DNA of 64,000 nucleotides from Microvirga sp. 3-52 (GTDB lineage: Bacteria; Pseudomonadota; Alphaproteobacteria; Rhizobiales; Beijerinckiaceae): positions 1 to 64,000 of the forward strand of contig NZ_JAHAMK010000009.1 of NCBI RefSeq assembly GCF_018383585.1. The letters run 5' to 3'. The notes under the pieces are model-generated. The model saw only the letters and a list, made by a program, of their open reading frames with translations, was not told the DNA's origin and made no database searches. Shown here piece by piece: positions 46,989 through 54,794 of the stretch. The translations under genes were made by a program, and so were the position numbers. Within the stretch, counting starts at the first letter, position 1. Each line of letters opens with the position of its first letter.

Positions 46989-47324
46989 ATGAAGCCTATA
47001 AACGCGCTGGCGCTCGTAAGGCAGTTGGCCGCCGACGAGGACAGTTGCGAGTTCTTCGCGCCTGTTTTCGAGGAGCTACGTCGACGTGGACTGGATTCGG
47101 ACGATCTGCGGGAGATCATCATCAGCGAGATTGGTGATGTCCACTGCTTCGATAGCCAGACCACTCGCAAGCACTACCCTGGCACCACCTCAGATTATTA
47201 CTCGATCTGGGTCGATGTCTGCGGGTGCCGCATGTTCCTGAAGCTGCTGGTCTCGGCGGACCGGCATGGGACGGAACGTCTGGTGATCACCTCATTCAAG
47301 AAGGACGTACGGCATGACCCTTGA
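46989..47324 (+). CDS. MqsR-like type II toxin (RNase interferase-like)
   Basis: 111 residues, start ATG 46989 with GGAGA 5 bp upstream. The C-terminal half (SQTTRKHYPGTTSDYYSIW, VDVCGCRMFLKLLVSA, LVITSFKKD) has the strand pattern and SFK ending of MqsR-like toxins, and the next gene is a zinc-finger/HTH protein of MqsA architecture. The toxin-first gene order also matches mqsRA. MqsR cleaves mRNA at GCU; activity here is inference, since sequence similarity is distant. It overlaps the antitoxin-like gene by 11 bp. Confidence 0.65.
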   Translation: MKPINALALVRQLAADEDSCEFFAPVFEELRRRGLDSDDLREIIISEIGDVHCFDSQTTRKHYPGTTSDYYSIWVDVCGCRMFLKLLVSADRHGTERLVITSFKKDVRHDP

Positions 47325-47922
47325 TCGATGCATAGCCTGCGAAGAGGTAGCGGTTGAGGAAAGGATCGAGCCGTACGTCGTCGAGCACGACGGCAAGTCC
47401 GCGACGATCCAGGACGGCCGGATGGTCTGCACGGCCTGTGGCAACGTCAGTTACCGCGGCAGCCAGATCTCGGAGCACGAACTCGCCGTCGCGGCGGCCA
47501 TCCGCCAGATGGATGGCCTTCTCTCGGCGGATGAACTCCTTCGGATTCGGACCAAGTACAGCCTGAAGCAGACGGACATGGAGCAGATGCTCTCGACCGG
47601 GCCGAAGACTTGGACCCGTTGGGAGCGCGGCAAGGTTCCGCAGAACAAGCCGGCAGACAAGCTCATCCGCCTGCTCGCCGAGGATCCCGAACTGACCCGG
47701 CAACTGATGCGTCAGGCAGGTGTCATCAATGAAGAGGCCGAAGCCGCGATCGAACGGTTCGAACAGGATGCGAAGCGGCTCATGCGCACGATGGTGATGT
47801 CGAAGGTCGGAACGGCGCCGAGTGCCGAGATGCAGCGGTTCGCGGAGAGGGTCGCGGAGGAAGCCTTCGAGACCGTCCGCGATGCCCGGAGGCAAGTGGT
47901 GGCGAGGGGACAGGCCGCATGA
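47314..47922 (+). CDS. MqsA-like antitoxin: zinc finger plus HTH, with C-terminal extension
   Basis: 202 residues. Cys6 and Cys9 (RCIACEE) and Cys39 and Cys42 (VCTACGN) form a two-CxxC N-terminal zinc finger. Residues about 70-115 are an Xre-type helix-turn-helix (LSADELLRIRTKYSLKQTDM, STGPKTWTRWERGKV, NKPADKLIRLL). E. coli MqsA ends there at 131 residues. This protein continues about 70 residues as a charged helical tail (EAEAAIERFEQDAKRLMRTM and beyond). It probably neutralises the upstream toxin and represses the operon at the palindrome. Confidence 0.75.
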   Translation: MTLDRCIACEEVAVEERIEPYVVEHDGKSATIQDGRMVCTACGNVSYRGSQISEHELAVAAAIRQMDGLLSADELLRIRTKYSLKQTDMEQMLSTGPKTWTRWERGKVPQNKPADKLIRLLAEDPELTRQLMRQAGVINEEAEAAIERFEQDAKRLMRTMVMSKVGTAPSAEMQRFAERVAEEAFETVRDARRQVVARGQAA

Positions 47923-48566
47923 CCGACAAGCCGACGGAGGACTCCGACAAGCCGTCCGCCCAGCTCATCCACCTGCCCAAGCGGAAGGAGCCCCGCTCCA
48001 AGCAGGAGGAGATGCTCCGCCACGTGGAACTCACGATTGCCGATCACTTCCGTGAGCAGAACGAGATCCTCAGGGCGCACAATCAGGACCAGATGGAGCA
48101 GATCAAGCGGCTCACGACCGGCATCGAACGCCTAGTCGGCGAGATGCACGGCCTCCGCACCGGAAAGCAAGAGGAGGCATTTGCCCGGGTCGCCGCCTCC
48201 GATGCATCTGCCGACCTGCCGACAGTCTCGGCAGAGGCGGCCCTGATCTATGTACATACCGCGAAGCAGATAGGGGAACAGCTCGGGTTCCATCCCAGCC
48301 AGATCGGATCCTTGCTCGGGGCCAAGGGCCTGAAGTGGGCAGGGAATGGTGACTACCAGGAAATCGGACGAACCACGAGCCCAAGCCACCCAAAGTTCTG
48401 GCACCGTGACGTCCCGGGCAAGGTCCGGCGGATCCTAGACGAGAGCAGGCCGGATAGGTACGGGATCACCGATAAGTCGGTCTTGGCAATCTTCCGGAAG
48501 TGGAAGGAGCGGCAAGCATCTGCCGAGTTGCTCGAAAAGCTTGAGCCGACGCCGAATCCGCACTGA
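47919..48566 (+). CDS. Third gene of the toxin-antitoxin operon, unknown function
   Basis: 215 residues, starting in an ATGA overlap with the antitoxin stop, so it is translationally coupled. The N-terminal 90 residues are charged and helical with coiled-coil-like heptads (EEMLRHVELTIADHFREQNE, NQDQMEQIKRLTTGIERLV). The C-terminal 120 residues contain a winged-helix-like pattern: HTAKQIGEQLGFHPSQIGSL, LGAKGLKWAGNGDYQEI, FWHRDVPGKVRRILDE. I do not recognise a named family. Candidate roles are a DNA-binding co-regulator, a chaperone for the antitoxin, or an effector. Confidence 0.6.
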   Translation: MTDKPTEDSDKPSAQLIHLPKRKEPRSKQEEMLRHVELTIADHFREQNEILRAHNQDQMEQIKRLTTGIERLVGEMHGLRTGKQEEAFARVAASDASADLPTVSAEAALIYVHTAKQIGEQLGFHPSQIGSLLGAKGLKWAGNGDYQEIGRTTSPSHPKFWHRDVPGKVRRILDESRPDRYGITDKSVLAIFRKWKERQASAELLEKLEPTPNPH

Positions 48567-48628
48567 AGCTACTGCCTCCGGAATACTTTCCTCCAGAACG
48601 GGCATCGGTGTAATGAAGCGCCGCGTCG

Positions 48629-48652
48629 GAACTCGAATCCTTAATCGAGTCC
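48629..48652. terminator. Weak hairpin after the third gene
   Basis: An imperfect stem formed by GGAACTCGA and TCGAGTCC with an AT-rich loop (ATCCTTAA). It lies 63 bp after the third-gene stop and may end the toxin-antitoxin transcript. There is no clear U-run, so it is tentative. Confidence 0.3.
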
Positions 48653-48791
48653 GGCGCGGCGCTGCTGCTGCACGGTCGGCACGACATCGAACCTGGATGC
48701 AAAACTCCTCCCCTGATCGAAGTGCCCGGTTGAATTGCGTTGGCTTCTCGCTATGGTCGCCGGCCTGATCGAGCGGACGTGGGGAAAGTCA

Positions 48792-49871
48792 GTGGCGTCT
48801 CTGGACTATGAAACCGAGAAGAACGCGTTCCGTGAATACTACGAGTCCAACCGGGCAATCATCGACGGGGCAAGAAAATCTTTCATCACGTTGATTAGCT
48901 CACTGCTGTCATCTGAGAGCGTCATTTCGGTGTCAAAGGTCGAGGGGCGCGTAAAGGACCGAGAAGAGTGCCTTGGTAAGTTCAACCGCAAGTACAGGAA
49001 GCGTCTCGAGGATGAGAAGGCTCCTTATACCATCCGCGAACATATCACGGACCTGATAGGTCTCCGGATCGTGTGCCTATACGAGGATGACGTTGAACGT
49101 GTCCGGGAACTAATCTCGCAGGAGTTCGAGGTGATGTCCGTGACCGACAAAATCTCGCAGATTGAGAATACAGAAGGATCGTTTGGCTACAAAGGCTTGC
49201 ATCTCGACCTGCGGCTGAGTGGGGGACGCAAGGCACTGAAAGAGTATGCGATCTATGCCGACCATCCCTTTGAGTTGCAGATCAGAACCGTGGTGCAGGA
49301 TTCGTGGAGCATTCTCGACCACAAGATCAAGTACAAGAAATCGATCCCGAACGGATTGAAGCGCCGCATCAATACACTGGCGGCCTTGTTCGAACTGGCT
49401 GACCGTGAGTTTCGCGCGATTCGCGATTCCACAAGCGAAGAGATCGATCGTGAGAATTCCGACTACGATCAGATCGACCAAGAGTCGGAAGCGGTCGGCG
49501 CCGAATTGCATGAGGCAAGAGAAATCCCGCCGCGGCGCCATGCTCCGCTCAATGCCTTCAGCTTCCTTAGAATCGCTGGGCACTTCTTCCCGAACCATGA
49601 GTTTGAAGCGCATAAGGTGGATGGTTTCACAAAGGAGATCGTCGATCTCAAGCCGGACATTACGCGGGGTAAGTTCAACTTTTACCTCCGCGGGACTATC
49701 TCGGAGGTGAAGCGGTACCAAGCTGAATTCGAGCGGACAAACGAGGGAGAAACCCTCAATCCGTACACAGTGATCCGGCATTGCCTGTATGCAGGAGACA
49801 AGGAAGTTTTCGCCAGCATGCTGACGGATGTCGCTCGTGAGAGCTTCGAGGCGTGGCGGCAGCGCAACTAG
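48792..49871 (+). CDS. RelA/SpoT synthetase-domain protein (stand-alone alarmone-synthetase-like)
   Basis: 359 residues from GTG 48792, which has GGGGAAAG 5-6 bp upstream; TTG 48735 and ATG 48753 lack a site. The (p)ppGpp-synthetase core covers about 45-185: SKVEGRVKDREECLGKFNRK (ATP-binding Arg and Lys), DLIGLRIVCLYEDDVERV with the metal Asp, FGYKGLHLDL with the stacking Tyr133, and FELQIRTVVQDSWSILDHK with Glu161 and Gln163. All catalytic positions look intact. About 170 further residues have no recognised domain. No hydrolase, TGS or ACT domain is present. It resembles small alarmone synthetases, toxSAS toxins or CapRel-like defence proteins. Confidence 0.85.
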   Translation: MASLDYETEKNAFREYYESNRAIIDGARKSFITLISSLLSSESVISVSKVEGRVKDREECLGKFNRKYRKRLEDEKAPYTIREHITDLIGLRIVCLYEDDVERVRELISQEFEVMSVTDKISQIENTEGSFGYKGLHLDLRLSGGRKALKEYAIYADHPFELQIRTVVQDSWSILDHKIKYKKSIPNGLKRRINTLAALFELADREFRAIRDSTSEEIDRENSDYDQIDQESEAVGAELHEAREIPPRRHAPLNAFSFLRIAGHFFPNHEFEAHKVDGFTKEIVDLKPDITRGKFNFYLRGTISEVKRYQAEFERTNEGETLNPYTVIRHCLYAGDKEVFASMLTDVARESFEAWRQRN

Positions 49872-49889
49872 CCAAAGATCGCAATCGGA

Positions 49890-50783
49890 ATGCACCCAGC
49901 GAGATGGGTGCTGGTTTTCCTGCCCTCTTCGGTCAGAACTTGCCTTCCACCCATTAAGCGTCACCGACTGGCTCTCGCCCAGCCAAGGATCCATTCCCTG
50001 CCCATCTCCCGCCTCACCTACGCCATCGGCGACGTCCACGGCCGATCCGATCTCCTGCGATCCATGCTCGCCTTCATCGCCTCGGACGCCGAGCGGCGCG
50101 GGCAGGAGCCGCGCGTCATCTTCCTGGGCGACATCGTCGACCGCGGGCCCGACAGCCGGGGCGCCATGGAGCTGGTCGCCAGGACCCTGAAGCGCTGGCC
50201 ATCGTCGCGCCTACTGCTCGGCAACCATGACGACTATTTCCTGCATATCGTGACGGAGGACGTTCCCGACGAGCGAATCCTTGCCCTGTGGTTGCGCAAC
50301 GGCGGCAGGGCCACGCTGGAAAGCTACGATCCGCTCGGCGACTTCGACGACGCGCGCATGACTGTCAGGATCGACTTCGCCGACCATCTGGACCTGCTCC
50401 GATCCGCGTCCCTGATCGATACCGACGGCTCCTTCGCCTTTGTCCACGCCGGCATCGATTCTGGGAAGCCCGTCGACGCCCAGAACCGGAAGGACTGCCT
50501 CACGATCCGGAAGGGCTTCCTCGATTACCCGGGGCCGCTGTCGCACACGGTCGTGCATGGGCACAGCATCACCGACAGCAAGCTCCCGGAGGTCGTGGGC
50601 AGCCGCATTGCCCTCGACACGGGGGCCTACGCGACCGGGCGCCTGACGGCCTTGATTATCGACCCGGCCGCAGACGGCCTGGAATTCGCCTGTACGGCCC
50701 AATCCAATGGGAGGATCTCTGTCCAGGAATGTCCCCACTTGCAAGGATTGGAGACGATTCTGGACAGTTCCCCGGGCAAGTGA
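49890..50783 (+). CDS. PPP-family metallophosphatase (serine/threonine phosphatase/ApaH-like)
   Basis: Up to 297 residues. The domain begins at about residue 40 with YAIGDVHGRSDLLRSML (metal Asp and His), then FLGDIVDRGPDS (GDxxDRG), LLLGNHDDYFL (GNHD), FVHAGIDSG and VVHGHS. This is the complete PPP metal set for two-metal phosphoester hydrolysis. The first ATG (49890) lies in the upstream terminator stem and the first 37 residues are not family-like. The true start may be a non-ATG codon near 49998 (CTG after AAGGAT). The substrate could be phosphoprotein or dinucleoside polyphosphate. Confidence 0.85.
   Translation: MHPARWVLVFLPSSVRTCLPPIKRHRLALAQPRIHSLPISRLTYAIGDVHGRSDLLRSMLAFIASDAERRGQEPRVIFLGDIVDRGPDSRGAMELVARTLKRWPSSRLLLGNHDDYFLHIVTEDVPDERILALWLRNGGRATLESYDPLGDFDDARMTVRIDFADHLDLLRSASLIDTDGSFAFVHAGIDSGKPVDAQNRKDCLTIRKGFLDYPGPLSHTVVHGHSITDSKLPEVVGSRIALDTGAYATGRLTALIIDPAADGLEFACTAQSNGRISVQECPHLQGLETILDSSPGK
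49892..49920 (+). terminator. Rho-independent terminator after the RelA/SpoT-domain gene
   Basis: GCACCCA (49892-49898) and TGGGTGC (49905-49911) form a perfect 7-bp stem with a 6-nt loop, followed by TGGTTTTCC. It begins 20 bp after the stop. It overlaps the first ATG of the phosphatase reading frame, arguing that the phosphatase starts further downstream. Confidence 0.7.
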
Positions 50784-50870
50784 GAACGCGCGCGACCGCT
50801 GCCAGCCCGCTAGTGCCTTGCTCCCCCTGCCCGCACCCTCCTCCGTGTTGCACCCACGGAGGTCCGGGCC

Positions 50871-51767
50871 ATGCGAACCACGCCGTTCTCCGACACCGCT
50901 CCCATGAAGGAGCTGTTCGAGCATACTATCCGCCGTGTGCCGACGGGGTATATCGGGGCGCCCCTGCTCGTCTCCTCCTCCGGCAGGAAGCCTGGGATCG
51001 TGTTCAAGGCGGCTGAGTACCTCGTCCGCTGCCTCGTGCGCCGTATGGCGAACGAGGCGGCCGTGGAGGTCCGCGCCGGGATGCTCCCGGCCGAGGCGCG
51101 CGTCCGGCAGGCCTTCAACGTCCCGAGGTGCAAGCCGTACCTGAGGGAGTGGTGCGACCTCGTCAACGAGGCCAGGGCGACCTTCAAGGAGTTCGCGGAC
51201 GGAGGAGACGTCCCGCACGGGCGCATCCTGCACGCCTGCCAGGCGATGGCCCGTCTCGAACTCCAGCACCAGACCCAGACCGTGGGCCATCCGAAGTTCG
51301 ATTCCGTGCGGATCAGCCCGGCAATCAACGCGGAGCTGCTGGCCATCTGGGAGAACCTCGATGCCGATGGATCGCTGAGACCCCGTTCGCTCGCGATCCT
51401 GCACCCGACCCTTCCCAAGGCGGGCGCCCTCGGCACGTCGGGGGCAAACCTGATCATCGACGGAACGCTCATCGACGTCACGACCGCGGTGGAGCCCACG
51501 TTCACAAGGGAGTCCCTGCGCCTCCTGGTCGCCAAGGCGGCCCAGGCCTAGCTCGGCGGCGTCCTGCCGAAGGGCGACGCCCTCGACCCGGTCGCGGTGG
51601 AACGCCTCGGTCTCCTGTTTACGCGCCAGAACCGTCTGGTCGAGTTCGGCATCGAGGAGCTGTTCGGGGCCGACGGCTGGGAACGGTACTTGGATGGTTT
51701 TGCTGAACTCGCCGGGATGGAGCCGGAACGCGAGAGGGAGCCGGATCTCATGGCGATGATGGGGTGA
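50871..51767 (+). pseudogene. Broken PD-(D/E)XK-nuclease-like gene with in-frame amber stop
   Basis: A good GGAGG site precedes the ATG at 50871. The frame reads 226 codons, hits TAG at 51549-51551, and then stays open and protein-like for 71 more codons to the TGA at 51765 (LGGVLPKGDALDPVAVERLG, RQNRLVEFGIEELFGADGW). Residues 194-205, LIIDGTLIDVTT, and the following TFTRESLRLLV match a nuclease-fold family in which this block reads LIDIKTT. So the catalytic Lys is Thr204 here, and the stop replaces a usually aromatic position. Either a decayed gene or two fragments; loss of nuclease activity is inference. Confidence 0.6.
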
Positions 51768-51917
51768 GCCGGGCCATATGAACGTCGGGTGCATGGACAT
51801 GGTTCTGCGATCCGGCGGGCTTTCCCCGCATTCCACAGACCACGAACAAAGCAAGAACATTCTCCTGGCGGTCCGGATCCTGAATCAGTAACGTCGCTGC
51901 TCTCGAGGGAGGTGACG

Positions 51918-52142
51918 ATGACTGACCAGATCCAGCCTGTATGCGACACGGACGAGATGGAGGCGGACGTCACGGCCTTGATCGAAGCCTGTGGCGGCGA
52001 TCCGAGGACGGCCATCAAGGCCCTGCTCGCCGAGAACCTCATCCAGGAGCAGCGGATCGAACGCCTGGCCGCATCGCTGTCGTTCGGTTACGTCCGCGGG
52101 CGGTTCGGCGTCACCCCTCGCCGATCCGGCTCCAGCCATTGA
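51918..52142 (+). CDS. Small conserved-type hypothetical protein
   Basis: 74 residues with a strong ribosome site (GGGAGGTGACG before the ATG at 51918). The sequence MTDQIQPVCDTDEMEADVTA, GGDPRTAIKALLAENLIQEQ and SLSFGYVRGRF resembles short Rhizobiales proteins with a DPR-AL-ALL core and a helical middle followed by a GYVRGR end. No function is known to me. It stands alone downstream of the broken nuclease-like gene. Confidence 0.6.
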   Translation: MTDQIQPVCDTDEMEADVTALIEACGGDPRTAIKALLAENLIQEQRIERLAASLSFGYVRGRFGVTPRRSGSSH

Positions 52143-52203
52143 GAGGCGATACGATATCGACGCCCTATCCTGTCCGACACGAGGAACTTCGAGGTCCACT
52201 CCA

Positions 52204-52485
52204 ATGCGACACGGCCACTCGAGACGGTCCCGGCGCCTCATGACAAAGGAGATTGCAGACAAACTGCTCGACTCCTTGCGTCCGACCCGCCATCTCCTCA
52301 CGCGTACGTTGGCGGACATCCCGATCGGCGGACCGGAGTACCGCCAGATCGATCGCGTGGTGCAGGAGATCGATGGACTGGCCAAGATACTGATTGGCGA
52401 CGAAACCCATTTCCATCGGATGGATCCACCCGCGCCAGGGAGCGGTAAGTTGACCGCCCCGACCGTGGTCGATAGTTCAACCTGA
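52204..52485 (+). CDS. Small hypothetical protein
   Basis: Up to 93 residues from ATG 52204, or 81 from ATG 52240 (MTKEIADKLLDSLRPTRHLL). The visible part is helical and polar (TLADIPIGGPEYRQIDRVVQ, EIDGLAKILIGDETH). GAGG lies 10 bases before 52204, while the second ATG has no clear site. I do not recognise a family; codon use looks coding, but the call is uncertain. Confidence 0.4.
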   Translation: MRHGHSRRSRRLMTKEIADKLLDSLRPTRHLLTRTLADIPIGGPEYRQIDRVVQEIDGLAKILIGDETHFHRMDPPAPGSGKLTAPTVVDSST

Positions 52486-52493
52486 AACCGTCA

Positions 52494-53201
52494 ATGGAAT
52501 CGAGTGGAATGTTCGAGACTCCGATCATCGCCGAACCGATCGGGGCGATTGCCCCTGACTTCCATGCCCTGAGCATTCACGTCGATGCCACGGGGGCCAA
52601 GGAAGGAAGCCTCGACCCCAACCTCCTGGCAACTGCCTGCGACTTCGTCTCGGCGGGCGGACCATCTTGGGCCGACGCCCATCTGGCCAGTTGGTCGGAA
52701 GCGTACCAGCGCTTCGGGGCGAAGCCCAGCCGGACGCCATGCTCTGCCCAGGCCTTGAGAAAGCGCGTCATCAAGGACGGCCGGATCCCCGCGATCAACC
52801 CCGTCGTCGATCTCTACAATGCCGTCAGCCTCCGCTACGCCCTTCCCGTCGGCGGGGAGAACTACGATGCGTACGTCGGCAGACCGCAGCTCACCGTCGC
52901 TGATGGGACGGAACTCTTCGACACGGTCATGAACGGAGAACCCGTCGTGGAGAACCCGTCACCGGGAGAGGTCATCTGGCGGGACGATCTCGGCGTCACA
53001 TGCAGACGATGGAACTGGCGCCAGGGCACGCGCACACGGCTGGAGTCCACGACGGGCCGGATGTGGTTCATCCTCGAGGCCTTGGGGACCATGCCGGAAG
53101 ACGCGCTCGAGGAAGCGGGCGGGATGCTCGTCCAAGGCTTGTCGCAGCTCATGCCGGGCTGTGAGATCCGGAAGCAGCGGGTCTCCGCCGCCGGGACATG
53201 A
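52494..53201 (+). CDS. B3/B4 tRNA-binding-domain protein (PheRS beta-like editing domain)
   Basis: About 235 residues (an alternative ATG at 52509 starts MFETPIIAEP). The B3/B4 domain spans most of it: VVDLYNAVSLRYALPVGGEN, GRPQLTVADGTELFD, NPSPGEVIWRDDLGV and CRRWNWRQGTRTRLE, hallmarks of stand-alone PheRS-beta B3/B4 proteins. These are thought to hydrolyse or bind misacylated tRNA or related substrates. Such proteins are frequently next to regulators or transport genes. It converges with the MocR regulator gene, the stops being 35 bp apart. Confidence 0.85.
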   Translation: MESSGMFETPIIAEPIGAIAPDFHALSIHVDATGAKEGSLDPNLLATACDFVSAGGPSWADAHLASWSEAYQRFGAKPSRTPCSAQALRKRVIKDGRIPAINPVVDLYNAVSLRYALPVGGENYDAYVGRPQLTVADGTELFDTVMNGEPVVENPSPGEVIWRDDLGVTCRRWNWRQGTRTRLESTTGRMWFILEALGTMPEDALEEAGGMLVQGLSQLMPGCEIRKQRVSAAGT

Positions 53202-53236
53202 ATATCGGGCGCGTCGGCACGATCCCGACGCCCCAT

Positions 53237-54712
53237 TCAAGCGAGTCCCTGCACCTGCCCGACGGCCTCCGCCAGGAGATGCACCCCTCTCTCGATCCGC
53301 CGGGTGTCCAGGGCGGAATAGCCCATGATGAGGCTGACATGATCGGCGCGGATGCCCCCGTCGCCAGGATCATAAAGCGGTGAGGTGGAATGCACGCCGA
53401 CCCCGGCCAGGCGTGCCCTCTCGATGAGGGCGGGCTCGAGGGATCGCGGCAGATCCGTGAACCGCACGACGACGTGCAACCCGGCATCCGCACCCTCGAC
53501 GGTGATCCGGTCGCCGAATCTCAGGCGCAACACGTTGAGCAGAGTTTGCCGCCGTTCGCCGTTAAGGCGGCGCGCCCGGCGTACGTGCTGCTCGTAGGCC
53601 CCACTCTCGATGAGCAGTGCCAAAGCCTCCTGCTCGAGCATGGGGGAATGGCGGTCGGTCAGTCGCTTGGCTGTCGCGAATGCGTCCTGCAACCCGGGTG
53701 GGACGACCAGATAGCCGATCCGCAGAGTCGGCGAGAGCGTCTTGGAGACGGTCCCGAGATAGACCACGTTGCCGCCGTCAGCCAGTCCGTGCAACGGAGG
53801 GACGGGATTGATGTCGTAGCGGTACTCGCTGTCGTAATCGTCCTCGATCACGAGGGCATCGCGCTGCCGCGCCCATTCGATCAATTGGTTGCGGCGAGTG
53901 ACCGACATCACTCCGCCGAGCGGGAATTGGTGCGAGGGCGTGACATAGGCCATCCGCGCCTCGATCCCGGCCAGCAGGTCGGTCCGCAGCCCGTTTCCAT
54001 CCACGGTGACCGGCACGGGCATGGCACCCGTACCGGCGAAGATCTGCCGGGCCATGGCATAGCATGGGTTCTCGATCACGAAGCGGTCGCCGGGATCGAG
54101 GATCAGGCGCGCGCACAGGTCCAGGCCCTGCTGCGAGCCGTTGACGATGACGATCTGCTCGGGTTCGCAATGCAGCGTTCGGGATCGCCACAGGTAGCCT
54201 TGCAACGCCAGACGCAGCCGTCGCGATCCCCGGGGATCGCCATAGCTCAGCCGCTCCGGCCGCTGTGCCATGGCGGCGCTCATCGCCCGCTTCCAGGCGA
54301 CAGTCGGGAAGTCTCCCGGCGACAGGTCACCGTAACGGAAGTCGGCGATCAGGTTGTCACCCTCCCTCCGATGCCATGGAGGCGTCGCGCGAACGCGTTC
54401 GCCAAAGGACGACAGGCGGATGGGGCGCAGCCCCCTGCCGGATGCCTTTCGCCTTCCCTGATCGACGACCACAGGGACGACTTGCGGCCGCGCCCCCTGA
54501 CGGACCTCGATGAATCCTTCCGTGAGCAGTTGCTCATAGGCGACCGTGACAGTCGTCCGGGAGACGCCGAGTTCAAGGGCCAGGCTCCGGGACGACGGCA
54601 GACGGCCATCCTTGCCGAAGGTGCCGGCCAGGATCTGGTCCCGCAGTGCCTCATAGATCTGGCGCGCTCCCATTCCGCGGGGGAGTCCATCGCCCTTTCT
54701 CAACTGGACCAC
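53237..54712 (-). CDS. MocR/PdxR-type regulator (GntR HTH fused to aminotransferase domain)
   Basis: About 491 residues if started at GTG 54712, or 478 from ATG 54673 (MGARQIYEALRDQ). The N terminus is a GntR winged helix (QIYEALRDQILAGTFGKDGR, LPSSRSLALELGVSRTTVTV). After a linker comes a fold-type I aminotransferase-like domain with NGSQQGLDLCARL, HQFPLGGVM, EDDYDSEYRYD and the PLP lysine in LGTVSKTLSPTLRIGY. MocR proteins sense amino-acid or PLP-derived aldimines and control a divergent gene set. The open frame upstream of 54712 overlaps the divergent gene and is unlikely to be coding. Confidence 0.88.
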   Translation of the reverse strand: MVQLRKGDGLPRGMGARQIYEALRDQILAGTFGKDGRLPSSRSLALELGVSRTTVTVAYEQLLTEGFIEVRQGARPQVVPVVVDQGRRKASGRGLRPIRLSSFGERVRATPPWHRREGDNLIADFRYGDLSPGDFPTVAWKRAMSAAMAQRPERLSYGDPRGSRRLRLALQGYLWRSRTLHCEPEQIVIVNGSQQGLDLCARLILDPGDRFVIENPCYAMARQIFAGTGAMPVPVTVDGNGLRTDLLAGIEARMAYVTPSHQFPLGGVMSVTRRNQLIEWARQRDALVIEDDYDSEYRYDINPVPPLHGLADGGNVVYLGTVSKTLSPTLRIGYLVVPPGLQDAFATAKRLTDRHSPMLEQEALALLIESGAYEQHVRRARRLNGERRQTLLNVLRLRFGDRITVEGADAGLHVVVRFTDLPRSLEPALIERARLAGVGVHSTSPLYDPGDGGIRADHVSLIMGYSALDTRRIERGVHLLAEAVGQVQGLA

Positions 54713-54750
54713 TTCGTTTATCACCAACTGGACGTTCTGCGTGGGCCAGT
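54702..54750. promoter_or_regulatory. Direct repeats in the MocR divergent promoter
   Basis: AACTGGAC occurs at 54702-54709 and again at 54726-54733, 24 bp apart. A third, inverted partial copy (GGCCAGT, reading ACTGGCC) lies at 54744-54750. MocR regulators such as GabR and PdxR bind paired direct repeats in the shared promoter. The first repeat would lie inside the coding frame if the regulator starts at 54712, which slightly favours the later ATG at 54673. Confidence 0.4.
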
Positions 54751-54794
54751 ATGTCGTTATTCCAGGAGAATTCCTAGAGGGATCGTAACAGTCG

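Noticed and set aside
48625-48655. tRNA-like GAACTCGAATCC sequence
   Set aside because: It resembles a T-arm, but no acceptor, anticodon or D-arm could be built around it; it is an imperfect hairpin.
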